Position numbers and translations under genes: made by a program. A DNA stretch of 31,570 bases, from contig JAEDMP010000023.1 in NCBI GenBank assembly GCA_016302965.1, forward strand, positions 1-31,570. Direction: 5' to 3'. Positions 9,042 to 18,374 of this stretch are shown here, in pieces (positions within the stretch are counted from its first letter, which is position 1; each line of letters begins with the position of its first letter). Source of the stretch: Bacteroidaceae bacterium. Lineage in GTDB: Bacteria > Bacteroidota > Bacteroidia > Bacteroidales > Bacteroidaceae. Below the pieces are notes generated by a model that had not been told where the DNA came from, made no database searches, and saw only the letters and a list, made by a program, of their open reading frames with translations.

Positions 9042-10838
9042 TTAGTCGAGAGGGATAAATTCCACATAGTCCAGTCGGAGGTGATAGTACGACTCCGTCT
9101 TGGCCTGGATGTCGCGGGTGGTAATCTTGAAGGTGTGGGTCTCCGACTTGTCGAAGGTCATCTCGCCCCAAAGGGTTTCCTCGGCACTGTCGAACAGAGG
9201 CATGGTGGGCAGGCCCTTGTAGAGATAGGCGAGGGTCTGCTGGTCGCTGTCGATGTTGAACTGCACGAGTGTGCCCGAGGTGAAGAGTTTCTGCTGGGCG
9301 GGGTCCTTGATGTAGTGGAGCACCACCTTATAGCGGCCAGCGATGATGGTGGGAGTCTTGAACTCTACCCATCCTGCAAAGCCGAGGTTCAGCACCAAGT
9401 AGTTGTTCATGAAGGCTCCGTGTTCGGGTTTCTCCTTCTCCTTGGCCGACTTGTATTTCTCCTTCATGAAGCCTACACGGCGGTAGTTCTTTGAGGAGGC
9501 CTTCGAGTCGTTGAACTTAGCGGTGAACGAGGTAATCTTACCGTGTTCGCCATCATAGTGCTCCTCGCTGAGGTCAATCTGTCGGGCGGTGCTGGCAAGT
9601 GCGGAACTGAAGATGTTGCCCTGCTTGTTCTCGGTCGACCAACCGTTCACCCATCCGATGATGTCGGCACTGTTCAGGAAGTCCCATTTCACGTTGACGG
9701 GAGTGGGATGATAGACGGGCATCATGCCGCCCACCTTATTAATCAGGCCGTTGCTGGCCTCGATGTCGCTGCGCAGCACGGGGATGGTCTGGTTGAGGGT
9801 GCGCTGTCCGCCGAAGATATTGGCGATGAAAGCCTGTCCCTCATACTGGGTGTCGTAGATGAGCGTCTCGGTGGGGTCGGTGGCGTTGAAGAGGTCACTG
9901 ATGGTGTGCTGGGTGCTCATGAAGTGATACTTCAGGTAGTGGTTGAGGGCCGAGTCGGGGTTGGTCTCCTCGCCGTTGCTGTTGTCCACGAGCCATCGTT
10001 TCAGGTCGTCCACATTCTTCACGTTGTTCTTTTCCATCACGAAGTCGGGCACGGCGAAACAGGTGTAGCTGTAGGTATTCACCACGTGGACACCACCTTC
10101 GGCTATCATCGTGTCGCGTTCGAGCGTTGCCATGCGGTACATTTCAGGGTCAGCCTTGATGGCTTCGGCAAATATCTTGAAACTGTTGTTGTTGCCGCTA
10201 AGCAGTTCCAGTTTCTCCACGATGTTCTCTGCGTTGGGGATGATCACGTCGTCCATCATGTAGATGACACCGTTGGCACAGGTAGTGCTGACGAAGCGGC
10301 CCAGTTTGGCCTGGTTGTTGAAGAAGATGCTATCGGGACTGAGTCGCATGTCGCTGCGGTCGGCATCGTCCACGTCGGTCTCCACGTAGCCGAAACTCAA
10401 TGTGAGATACTTGTTGAAGAGGTTCTGTGCCTCGATATATCCGTTCTTGCGGGCGATGTCGATGAGCGTGGAGTCACTCAGGGTGTTGGAACTGTTCTGC
10501 CAGTCGATGATATGGTTCTGCACCAGTCGGCGGGCATATTCCTGGTCGAGTTCAGTCACGCTGCTCACGCCTCTCTCCTTCAGGAACTGTTCGATGGCCT
10601 GGTTGTTGGGGCAGAACACCGTCGCCTTGGCGTTGGCATCCTTGAGTGCGTTATAGAAGTTGGCATGTTTGAGCAGGTCCACCCAGAGCGAGTAGGTCTC
10701 GGGCGACTTCTCCAGGATGGTTGTCATGGACATCTCTGCCTCGATGGTGGTGGGCTGTACAAACAGGTCTCCCTCGTTGGGGTCGTCGCAAGCCACACAG
10801 GAGAGGAGCGTTATGATGCCGATAAATAGCTTTTTCAT
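9042..10838 (-). CDS. Fasciclin-domain surface lipoprotein with C-terminal beta-sandwich (second in operon order)
   Basis: This 598-residue protein begins MKKLFIGIITLLSCVACDDP, with the lipidated cysteine at residue 17 followed by Asp-Asp. A FAS1 domain covers about 38-205: TTILEKSPETYSLWVDLLKH, ATVFCPNNQAIEQFL, LVQNHIID and the closing CANGVIYMMDDVIIP. A second FAS1-like unit covers about 200-390 (SYTCFAVPDFVMEK, HYLKYHFM, ASNGLINKVGGMMPV). Residues about 410-598 look like a jelly-roll module (LGFAGWVEFKTPTIIAGRYK, YYHLRLDYVEFIP), similar in character to family-6-type carbohydrate-binding modules, though this is not a firm assignment. It lies 17 bp after SusD in the same operon. Likely role: outer-membrane glycan capture beside the SusCD complex. 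Confidence 0.86.
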   Translation of the reverse strand: MKKLFIGIITLLSCVACDDPNEGDLFVQPTTIEAEMSMTTILEKSPETYSLWVDLLKHANFYNALKDANAKATVFCPNNQAIEQFLKERGVSSVTELDQEYARRLVQNHIIDWQNSSNTLSDSTLIDIARKNGYIEAQNLFNKYLTLSFGYVETDVDDADRSDMRLSPDSIFFNNQAKLGRFVSTTCANGVIYMMDDVIIPNAENIVEKLELLSGNNNSFKIFAEAIKADPEMYRMATLERDTMIAEGGVHVVNTYSYTCFAVPDFVMEKNNVKNVDDLKRWLVDNSNGEETNPDSALNHYLKYHFMSTQHTISDLFNATDPTETLIYDTQYEGQAFIANIFGGQRTLNQTIPVLRSDIEASNGLINKVGGMMPVYHPTPVNVKWDFLNSADIIGWVNGWSTENKQGNIFSSALASTARQIDLSEEHYDGEHGKITSFTAKFNDSKASSKNYRRVGFMKEKYKSAKEKEKPEHGAFMNNYLVLNLGFAGWVEFKTPTIIAGRYKVVLHYIKDPAQQKLFTSGTLVQFNIDSDQQTLAYLYKGLPTMPLFDSAEETLWGEMTFDKSETHTFKITTRDIQAKTESYYHLRLDYVEFIPLD

Positions 10839-10855
10839 ATCCGGTTTGTTTTAGA

Positions 10856-12439
10856 TTATTCGTAATAGGGGTTTTGCTTCAGTTTCGGGTTGCGGGTCAT
10901 CTCCGTCTCGTTGACAGGCAGATACCAGGCGTTCTTGTCGAGCAGTGTGGCCTTCACCTTGTTTTCACTGGCCGTACCATTGTAGTTGATGACGTAGGGG
11001 ATGAAGAACTCGGTGATGAAGTTGATGCCACCGGTGGGGTCGGTATAGCGTCCCACGCGGAGCAGGTCATACCAGCTCTTTCCCTCGGCAATGAACTCCT
11101 TGATCTTCTCGTCCATCACCATCTCCAGCAGCGAGGAGAAATCGGAACTGGCGGTGAGGGTCACGTCGAGCAGGTTGGTGCGTTCGCGGATGTCGTTGAC
11201 CAGTCGGATGGCCTCTTCGTTGTCGGCCATATTGGCACCCATCTGACGCATCACGAGGGCTTCGGCCTTGATGAGTTTCATCTCGCTCACGCGATAGATG
11301 ATGAAGTTGGGGTCATAATAGTTGGTGGTGCGGGGCTCGGAAACGGTGGTACCGCCGATATACTTCCACACATAGCCCACGTTGGAGTTCTCGGCTGCCC
11401 AGTAGCCGCCGAACTTCGTGCGTCCGTACATGTCCTGGTCGCCGAGGAAGCGGGTGTAGATGTCGTTGGCATCACGGTTCATCTCGCGGGTGAGGTTTTC
11501 TGAGAGCATGTAGGTAGTGGTTTCGTTGGTGTAGAAGAGTTGGGGCAGGTCATTGGTCTGGAATCCTGTACCCTGCTGCTTGGAAGCCGAGTACTGCAGT
11601 TCGAAGATGGACTCTTCGCTGTTGCCGGGATTGAAGATCTTGAACCATCCGGAGTGGGAGGCGGTGGTGATGAAGCGGGGAGCGTAGGCCGACTTGCTTT
11701 CGAGGATGAGGTCGGCATACTTGATGGCTTCGTCAAACTCCTGGTTCCAGAGGCATACATCGGCCATCAGTGCATAGATGGCCCAGATGGTTGCCCGTCC
11801 CTTGGTCTCCCAGGTGGTGTCAAACGACTCCTTGGCGGCACCGAGACTGATGGCGGTTGCCAGGTCCTTCTTGATCTGGGCGATAATCTCTGCCTCGCTG
11901 CTTTGCGGCACATAGTATTCGGCTTCGTCGGTCTCGTAGGGCTCCAGCAGCAGAGGGGCGTCGCGCCAGTTTCTCACGATATAGAAATAGGAGAGGGCGC
12001 GCAGCCAGTAGGCTTCACAGAGATGGGAGTTCATCTCCTGTTCGGTATAGGTGGCATCGTTGCCCTTGGCCTTGGCGGCATTGGCAATCACGCCGTTGGC
12101 ATCGGAGACAATCTTGTAGAAAGCCTTCCAGTCGGTGAAGGTGCCGTCGGTAGGTTTGATTTCCAGTTTGTCGAGGTTGTTGGCCGAACGTCTCTTGGTG
12201 CATCCCGCTCTCAGTTCGCCGAGGGGGATGAGATGGGTGGTGATGCTCTGTCGGAGGTTATAGTAACCGGCATAGAGAGCCGACTCCACGTCACTCTTCG
12301 ACTTCCACATGTTCTCTGTGGGAAGCGAGTTTTCCGGCATGATGTCCAGGTAGTCGTTGCAGGCGGTGAGCGAGAGTGCAGCGACGGTGGCACAAATGAT
12401 GGTCTTTATCTTGTTCATTTTTATCATCATAATAGTCAT
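10856..12439 (-). CDS. SusD/RagB-family surface glycan-binding lipoprotein (first pair)
   Basis: This 527-residue protein is a typical SusD. The lipobox SLTAC places the lipidated Cys at residue 27 and is followed by NDYLDIMPENSLPTENMW, the classic mature N-terminus. Further SusD signatures are AYWLRALSYFYIVRNWRDAPL and, near the end, EFIAEGKSWYDLLRVGRY. The annotated start gives MTIMMIKMNKIK; the ATG at 12418 (MNKIKTIICATV) would give a more usual signal peptide and is an equally good start. The gene is 42 bp after its SusC partner and 17 bp before a fasciclin lipoprotein. It should form a lid on the SusC channel and bind the imported glycan. Confidence 0.95.
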   Translation of the reverse strand: MTIMMIKMNKIKTIICATVAALSLTACNDYLDIMPENSLPTENMWKSKSDVESALYAGYYNLRQSITTHLIPLGELRAGCTKRRSANNLDKLEIKPTDGTFTDWKAFYKIVSDANGVIANAAKAKGNDATYTEQEMNSHLCEAYWLRALSYFYIVRNWRDAPLLLEPYETDEAEYYVPQSSEAEIIAQIKKDLATAISLGAAKESFDTTWETKGRATIWAIYALMADVCLWNQEFDEAIKYADLILESKSAYAPRFITTASHSGWFKIFNPGNSEESIFELQYSASKQQGTGFQTNDLPQLFYTNETTTYMLSENLTREMNRDANDIYTRFLGDQDMYGRTKFGGYWAAENSNVGYVWKYIGGTTVSEPRTTNYYDPNFIIYRVSEMKLIKAEALVMRQMGANMADNEEAIRLVNDIRERTNLLDVTLTASSDFSSLLEMVMDEKIKEFIAEGKSWYDLLRVGRYTDPTGGINFITEFFIPYVINYNGTASENKVKATLLDKNAWYLPVNETEMTRNPKLKQNPYYE

Positions 12440-12481
12440 TGATGTGTTTACCTAATCACGATAGTGTGCGGTCCGGTCGGG

Positions 12482-15400
12482 TTAGAAGTTGATGGTGATA
12501 CCCATGGACACACGGCGGCTTCGAGGTGTCTGCGAGTTGTCCTCGGCCAGTGCGGTCACGCTGGAGGGGAGTGTCACCTCGGGATCCTGTCCTGTATAGT
12601 CGGTGATGGTGAAGAGGTCATATCCCGTCACGAACACGTTGGCCGAGTTCAGTCCGATGTGCTTGCAGAAAGCCTTGGGCAGGTTGTAACTCAGCGAGAG
12701 TGTCTTCAGACGCAGGAAGGAGCAGTCCTCCACAAAGCGGTCTGAACCGAGGTAGTTGTAACCATACTTCCACAGGGCGCGGGGGATGTCGGTGTCGTCA
12801 CCCTCGTTGCGCCAGCGGCGCAGAACGGCCGTCGACTGGTTGTCGCTGCTGTACATCGATTCGGCGTTCATTCTGGCACGGTTCACAATCTTCTGTCCTA
12901 ATCGGTAGTGCATGAATACGGTGAGACTCCAGTCCTTGTAGCGGAGGTTGAAGCCGCCACCACCGCTGAGCATGGGGTTGCTGTTGCCGATGTAGACGAT
13001 GTCGTTCTTGTCAATCTTGCCGTCGTTGTTGATATCGGCATATTTGGCATCACCGGGATAGCAGCGATAGCTGCCGTTCGACATGATGATGGGTTTGCCC
13101 TGAAGGTCGACCATCACATTGCCATCAGCATCCTTGGCATAGGTGTCTTCGGTGTTCTGGTAAACGCCGAGATACTTGTAGCCGAAGAAAGAGCCCACGG
13201 ATGTTCCGCTCACGATGCGGGTGGCATAGTTGCCGTTGCCCATGGTGTAGTTCTCCTCCTGATAGCCGGGCATACTGATGATTTCGTTCTCATTGCGACT
13301 GATGTTGAAGTTCACCTTCAACTGCCAGTCCTTGGTCTGGATAGCCTGCCAGTCGGTGCGGAACTCGATACCCTTGTTTCTCAGCGAACCGGCATTGTAG
13401 TAGGCGAGGTAGTTGTCGGTATAGCCCGTAGAACCGGGGATGTAGAACTTCTTTTGCAGCAGGTCTACGGTCTTCTTGTTATAGTAGTCGAACGAACCCG
13501 TGAGCTTGCCTTCCCAGAGGTTGAAGTCGAAACCGAAGTTCCACTCTGTGGAGCGTTCCCACTTCAGTTTGTTCAGTTGCATGGAGTTTGCCGAGATGGC
13601 GTTGCCGTCCATATAGGAACCCAGGGAGGTATAGGTACCTACGTAGGGAGAGGTGCCGCCGGGGGTGTTACCGCTCTGACCGAAACTTCCTCTTATCTTC
13701 AGTTCGGTGAGCACATCCTTCGACCATTTCATGAAGGGCTCATCGGCAAACTGCCAGGAGAGACCCACTGAGGGGAAGAATCCCCAACGGTTGTCGCGTC
13801 CGATGCTGGAGTTGCCTTCGTAGTTGACGGTTCCGTTGATGGTATAGCGGTCGAGCAGGGTATAGACCACGCTGCCGATACCCGAGAGTTTGCGTACCTC
13901 AGATATTCCGGAATTCTGGCTCAGCAGCATACCGCTGCCCGATGCGGGGTCGGCGAGACTCGATGAAGCCACGTTGTAGCGGGTGGCTTCCGAGTTGGAG
14001 CTGCGGCTCTGCTGGGTGCGCCAGAGAGCGGTGGCGGTGAGCTGATGGAGTTTGTCGTTCCACGAGTTGGTGTACATACCCTTCAACTCCGTCTGCAGCG
14101 AGAAGTTGTTGGTGTAGGCATTTTTGGCTTGGTTGGCAAACGTGCTCTCGGTGGTCACACCTGTGGCGGTCTGAGGCAGGAAGGACTCCGTCTGCTGGGT
14201 CTTGTATTTCATCGACACATAACCCGTAAACTGCCACTCCTTGGTAGGATAGAAGCGTCCTCTCACCGTCATCTTCTGTTCGCGGGTGCGCAGGTTGTTG
14301 TAGCTGTCCTCAGCCATGATGATGGGGTGGAAGTTCTTCGGGTTGCTGCCACCACTGAAGGCACCCTGAAATTCCTCAGAGTTCTGGCGGGTGAAGTAGG
14401 TGTCGGTCATCTTGCCCGTCTCATCATCGATATAGTAGGGACTCTTGTTGGGCATCTTCGTCATGGCCTCCGAACGCAGTTTGTCGGTCCAGGGAGCCTT
14501 CTTCTTGGAGTCGGAGTAGGTGTATTCGGCGTTCACGGTAATTTTCTCCGAGAAACGGTAACCGATGTCGATGCTGGTGTTCAGACGGGTCAGTCCCGTA
14601 CCCTTTGTCGTACCGCCCTCATCGAGATAGGAGAGCGAATAGCGGTAGGTGGCCTTCTCGCCACCGCCCGACATCGAGAAACTGTTGTCGGTAGTGAAGG
14701 CATCCTGGGTGAGGTAGGAGAGCCAGTCAACGTTCTGGTTGTACTCGTCGAAATATCTCCACTCTTTGTCATAGCCGATTTCGGGTGTGTTGAACAGGTA
14801 TTCGAGCAGTCCGCCCTGGGAGTTCAGACCCAGTGCGTTGGCGGTGTTCCAGATGGCGTCCTGGATATAGGCCACGTAGTCGTTACCGCTGAGCATGGGC
14901 ATCGACTTGGGCTCAAACTTGAAGGAGTTCTTGGTGGAGAAGGAGAAGCGGGTCTTGCCCATGGCACCCTTCTTGGTGGTGATGAGCAGCACACCGTTGG
15001 CACCGGCTGTACCATAGACGGCTGTAGAGGCGGCATCCTTCAGCACCTCGATACTCTCGATGTCATTGGGGTTGAGGGAGAGCATCTGTGCGAAGTCTTC
15101 CTGGTTGGCGGTGTTGAAGTCGAAGGAATCGTCGATGTCGGTCGAGTAGGGCACACCGTTGATGACGATGAGCGGGTCGGCATTGCTGTTGAGTGTGGCG
15201 GTACCACGGATGCGGATATTGCTCTTGGCACCGGGGTCACCGGCGGTGATGATGTCCACACCGCCGAGCTGTCCCTGCAGCGCCTCCTCGATAGAGGTAA
15301 CGGGCGAGACGGCCGTGATGTCGTCCATGTTGATTTTCTGGGTGGCAAAAGCCATCTGTCTTTCGGTCACACCCATCTCGTTTCGGCTGCCTCGCTTACC

Positions 15401-15751
15401 CTTCACCGTCACCTCCTTGATTTGGGTGGCGGCGTTGCTCATCTTCACGTTGAGCGTGGTCTGTCCGGTATACTTGAAACTTTGGGTAGTCATGCCGATA
15501 TAGGAGAAGACGAGCGTCAGGGCACCCTTCTCGTTGGCGGGCACCTTCAGCGAGTACTGTCCGTTGAAATCGGTCACCGTACCAGCGATGATACGTTTCT
15601 GTGCATTCTGGAAGGTGACGTTCACACCGATACAAGGTTCGGCGCTTCCGGCGAAATCTTCCGTCACGGTACCCGACACAGTCTTCTGTGCCATCACCTG
15701 TTGCACGAGGCAGAGCAGGAGAACCGTCAGTATATTTTTGATTATGTCCAT
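12482..15751 (-). CDS. SusC/RagA-family TonB-dependent outer-membrane transporter (first pair)
   Basis: This 1089-residue protein has a signal peptide ending VQQVMAQ (residue 22). A carboxypeptidase-regulatory-like domain (about 25-105) carries GTVTDFNGQYSLKVP and FSYIGMTTQSFKY. The plug (about 115-260) contains LQGQLGGVDIITAGDPG, IRIRGTATLNSNADPLIVI, NGVPY, and SIEVLKDAASTAVYGTAGAN, all diagnostic of SusC/RagA. The beta-barrel ends with MGITINF. The role is TonB-dependent import of an oligosaccharide across the outer membrane together with the SusD 42 bp downstream. The gene follows the promoter-proximal fasciclin gene by 25 bp. It is clearly a different paralogue from the other SusC in the operon, which suggests two different ligands or sizes of ligand. 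Confidence 0.96.
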   Translation of the reverse strand: MDIIKNILTVLLLCLVQQVMAQKTVSGTVTEDFAGSAEPCIGVNVTFQNAQKRIIAGTVTDFNGQYSLKVPANEKGALTLVFSYIGMTTQSFKYTGQTTLNVKMSNAATQIKEVTVKGKRGSRNEMGVTERQMAFATQKINMDDITAVSPVTSIEEALQGQLGGVDIITAGDPGAKSNIRIRGTATLNSNADPLIVINGVPYSTDIDDSFDFNTANQEDFAQMLSLNPNDIESIEVLKDAASTAVYGTAGANGVLLITTKKGAMGKTRFSFSTKNSFKFEPKSMPMLSGNDYVAYIQDAIWNTANALGLNSQGGLLEYLFNTPEIGYDKEWRYFDEYNQNVDWLSYLTQDAFTTDNSFSMSGGGEKATYRYSLSYLDEGGTTKGTGLTRLNTSIDIGYRFSEKITVNAEYTYSDSKKKAPWTDKLRSEAMTKMPNKSPYYIDDETGKMTDTYFTRQNSEEFQGAFSGGSNPKNFHPIIMAEDSYNNLRTREQKMTVRGRFYPTKEWQFTGYVSMKYKTQQTESFLPQTATGVTTESTFANQAKNAYTNNFSLQTELKGMYTNSWNDKLHQLTATALWRTQQSRSSNSEATRYNVASSSLADPASGSGMLLSQNSGISEVRKLSGIGSVVYTLLDRYTINGTVNYEGNSSIGRDNRWGFFPSVGLSWQFADEPFMKWSKDVLTELKIRGSFGQSGNTPGGTSPYVGTYTSLGSYMDGNAISANSMQLNKLKWERSTEWNFGFDFNLWEGKLTGSFDYYNKKTVDLLQKKFYIPGSTGYTDNYLAYYNAGSLRNKGIEFRTDWQAIQTKDWQLKVNFNISRNENEIISMPGYQEENYTMGNGNYATRIVSGTSVGSFFGYKYLGVYQNTEDTYAKDADGNVMVDLQGKPIIMSNGSYRCYPGDAKYADINNDGKIDKNDIVYIGNSNPMLSGGGGFNLRYKDWSLTVFMHYRLGQKIVNRARMNAESMYSSDNQSTAVLRRWRNEGDDTDIPRALWKYGYNYLGSDRFVEDCSFLRLKTLSLSYNLPKAFCKHIGLNSANVFVTGYDLFTITDYTGQDPEVTLPSSVTALAEDNSQTPRSRRVSMGITINF

Positions 15752-15776
15752 GTCTTATTATAATAATAGGTGTGGA

Positions 15777-18137
15777 TTAGAAAAGGTCTTCGATGAAATG
15801 AGCAGGACCATCGTCAAAGACGAAGGGGAAGAAATCGTAGTTGGCCGAGAACTTCACACGCTTGCCGTCAACGCCCGTGTTGCGGTCGATGATGGCGGCA
15901 TAGAGTGCTGTTCCGTCGTCATAGATATTCATGTTGGTGGAGTTGATTTGGATGGCTCCTCCCACGATGGTCTGTTCCTGCTGCAGGGTGACAAGTCCGC
16001 CGGTGGTCTTCTCGTTCCATCCCAGATAAGGATAGTTGTTGAACGAGGCGGTGGTCAATGGCACGAAGTAGAGTTTGGCATACTCCTCAAAAGCAGCCTT
16101 GTCGGTCACTTCGATGTGGTCGAAGAAGGCGGCGTCGCCCACTACGGCATCTGCTGTGGCTGTGACACCGGGCACGCGTCCCTCCTTCAGTGCCTTCTCC
16201 ACGGCTTCTGTGGTAGGAATGAGCATCAGGCAACTCTCCTTCATGAAGTTGAAGGTGCCGCCCGAGGTGTTGGCGAGTCCGGCTTTGTTGAGCAGGTTCA
16301 CCCATCCGAAGAACTCGGTGGTCTCGTCGCTGCGGTTGTTGAGCATCAGCCGCACGAGCTTGCTGTTGTTCTGGGTGGCATAGTTGCCCGGCATCAGGAT
16401 GTTCTCATACTTATAGGCATGACCGTTGGTCCATCCGTTGGCATCGCCGCGATAGCTGAGCGGTTCGAAGGTGGTCCATATCTGGTCGTCGGTCATGGTG
16501 TTGGCCGCATACTTCAGTCGGTTGTTGTGGAGGATGCTGTTGGTGATTTTTCCGTCCTTCAGATACCAGTACATCTTGAAATCTGCGGTCAGGGTGGGGA
16601 GTACCTTGGTGCCTGTAGTGGGCAATACGGAGTTGCCGTCGATGGGGCTGCACACATGGGCATTGACATAAGCCGACATGGTACCAGTATTCATGCCCTT
16701 GGGCGATTCGGTCGACACGAGTACGCCGCCCACGCGCTCGATACCGGCGTTGTTGTAGAGCTGGTCGTTGTCGGCATAGAGCATGATGTAGCTCACGGCA
16801 TCTGCCACTAAGGTGTTGGCCATGCCCGAGTTGTTGAGCATCTCGCTGAAGTTGCTGAAGTCCTTGTATTGGAAGGCGGGACCCGTCACCGCTCTGAACT
16901 TGGCGGGCGGTGTGAGCACCGAGCATCCGTAGAGCACGCCGTTGGAGCAGATGATGCGGTCTTCCTGTGCCACCTCATCAGTGTTGAAATTGATGATTTC
17001 GCCGGAGATGTTCTCAATCTTTCCCTTCTTGATTTCTGCGGGGAAAGCGATGTTCTGTGCAAAGACGCAGTTGCGCATGATTTCCTGCATGGTCACAGAG
17101 TCAATCTCCTCAATGCTTTGGTAACCTCCCTCGCCCCAATATTCATTGAAGAAGTTCTGGAAGGCCTGGTCGGTAGGCGCAAAGATGGAGTAGGCTTGTG
17201 AGGCGAGTAATGCCATCTGCGCATAGCTCTGGGCTTCTCCCCATTCGCTGTCTATGTTCACCAAGGGGCGATAATGGAAGTGAAGGAAGAGAGAGTCTGA
17301 TGATCCTGTTTCGCGGGTCTGCTCCTCATCATAGATATAGTATTCGCTTTTGTCATAGAGATTGAGGATGCGGCTGTATTTGCCGGCTTTCTTCATCTCC
17401 TGATAGATGGTTTCCAAGGGCTTGATGACGCGGTCAACCTTATAGATATAACCGTTGCGTGCAATCTTGGCATATTCTGTGATGGCGGCATTGGCCACGT
17501 TGAATCCGTCATCGTCTTTCCAGCCCGTTTCGGGGTAGAAATACTCATAGTTCTCTTTGGCATCTATCGCCTTGGTCTGGAACATGCGGTAGGAGAAGAC
17601 GGGCAGGAGGCGGTCGTTGTGGAAGACTTGAACCTCACGCTGCCTGATGGAGTCGTAGGCCATGGTGATGGCGTCACGGCTGCGCGTACGGAATTTGTAG
17701 TAGAGTCCGGCATTGATGTTCAGTCGGTCTTCGGTTGCACCATCGCCTTCGATGGGTCGGAAGTTGCAGAGTTTTTCCTTGTCGAAGGAGTAGTAGAGGA
17801 TGTGGAAGCCAATGAGTTTCTCCACCTCTTTCTTGTCCAACTTGGTGATGTCGGTCGTTCCGTAGTTTGTCTGTAGATAAGTCTTCATGGCCTCGTCGTC
17901 GGGTGCCATGACAGTCAGGATTGATTTTCCCTGCATGATGGGTTGCATCTCTGCGATGTCCACTCCTTGCAGGAAAATGGAGTAGTTGCCTTCATCCTGC
18001 AGTTCCTGGTAGATGGAGCCGCCTATCCATGATGGCGTCTCGAAATACTCGTCCAGGTCGGAACAGGATGAAAAAGCCAGCGAGGACAGAAGCATCAGTC
18101 CCCATGCTTTTCTTTTGATTCCAGCGTTTTTGGTCAT
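15777..18137 (-). CDS. Large multi-fasciclin surface lipoprotein (first gene of the SusCD operon)
   Basis: This 786-residue protein has its lipobox at Cys25 (SLAFSSCSDLDEYFE); the acidic stretch after it fits a surface-export signal. FAS1-like unit 1 is at about 40-245 (SIYQELQDEGNYSIFLQGVD, LTVMAPDDEAMKTYL, LIGFHILYYSF, GYIYKVDRVIKPL). Unit 2 is at about 245-420 (TIYQEMKKAGKYSRILNLYD, YSIFAPTDQAFQNFF, CSNGVLYGCSVLTPP). The C-terminal part (about 430-786) contains further degenerate FAS1-like pieces (MLIPTTEAVEKALKEG) and a beta-rich end. Most likely it acts as a surface adhesin or glycan-binding accessory of the SusCD system. It is the promoter-proximal gene: a TAnnTTTG element lies 88 bp upstream of the ATG. 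The exact number of domains needs a profile search. Confidence 0.85.
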   Translation of the reverse strand: MTKNAGIKRKAWGLMLLSSLAFSSCSDLDEYFETPSWIGGSIYQELQDEGNYSIFLQGVDIAEMQPIMQGKSILTVMAPDDEAMKTYLQTNYGTTDITKLDKKEVEKLIGFHILYYSFDKEKLCNFRPIEGDGATEDRLNINAGLYYKFRTRSRDAITMAYDSIRQREVQVFHNDRLLPVFSYRMFQTKAIDAKENYEYFYPETGWKDDDGFNVANAAITEYAKIARNGYIYKVDRVIKPLETIYQEMKKAGKYSRILNLYDKSEYYIYDEEQTRETGSSDSLFLHFHYRPLVNIDSEWGEAQSYAQMALLASQAYSIFAPTDQAFQNFFNEYWGEGGYQSIEEIDSVTMQEIMRNCVFAQNIAFPAEIKKGKIENISGEIINFNTDEVAQEDRIICSNGVLYGCSVLTPPAKFRAVTGPAFQYKDFSNFSEMLNNSGMANTLVADAVSYIMLYADNDQLYNNAGIERVGGVLVSTESPKGMNTGTMSAYVNAHVCSPIDGNSVLPTTGTKVLPTLTADFKMYWYLKDGKITNSILHNNRLKYAANTMTDDQIWTTFEPLSYRGDANGWTNGHAYKYENILMPGNYATQNNSKLVRLMLNNRSDETTEFFGWVNLLNKAGLANTSGGTFNFMKESCLMLIPTTEAVEKALKEGRVPGVTATADAVVGDAAFFDHIEVTDKAAFEEYAKLYFVPLTTASFNNYPYLGWNEKTTGGLVTLQQEQTIVGGAIQINSTNMNIYDDGTALYAAIIDRNTGVDGKRVKFSANYDFFPFVFDDGPAHFIEDLF

Positions 18138-18224
18138 AGATATTGAGTTGTTAATTATTAGCTTCAGGTAACAAGATGGTGTAGTCTGTCTTTACCATTG
18201 TGTGTAACCGTAGTTTTGATGATG

Positions 18225-18232
18225 CAAAGATA
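18225..18232 (-). promoter_or_regulatory. Bacteroidota -7 promoter element for the SusCD/fasciclin operon
   Basis: On the minus strand the bases read TATCTTTG, a full match to the TAnnTTTG element used by the Bacteroidota primary sigma factor. It predicts transcription starting near 18218, an 80-nt leader before the ATG at 18137. No convincing TTTG -33 element at the usual 19-21 bp spacing was found, which would fit an activator-dependent promoter. Confidence 0.6.
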
Positions 18233-18309
18233 AATGAAAATTTCCAAAAGAATGCCATTTTCCATGAAAAAAAATCAGTGTTTTGGTGAATTTTGAGGCT
18301 ATCGGCAAG

Positions 18310-18360
18310 AAAATCCACCTCTGAAGTGAGAAAATCCCCGTCGGTTGTCAAAAAATCCCC
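18310..18360 (-). repeat. Three 9-bp direct repeats at exact 21-bp spacing upstream of the SusCD operon
   Basis: On the minus strand GGGGATTTT occurs at 18352-18360 and 18331-18339, and GTGGATTTT at 18310-18318. Repeat starts are exactly 21 bp apart, two turns of the helix, with unrelated 12-bp spacers. They lie 78-128 bp upstream of the TATCTTTG element. The arrangement suggests a binding array for a dimer or tandem-bound activator. It falls inside a 66-codon open frame (18151-18351) that I do not regard as a gene. Confidence 0.55.
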
Positions 18361-18374
18361 AACCAGTAGGGTTG

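Noticed and set aside
18151..18351. A 66-codon minus-strand frame upstream of the first fasciclin gene
   Set aside because: It spans the promoter element and the 21-bp repeats, and its repeated DFL pattern is just the repeats translated. It shows no domain or secretion signal.
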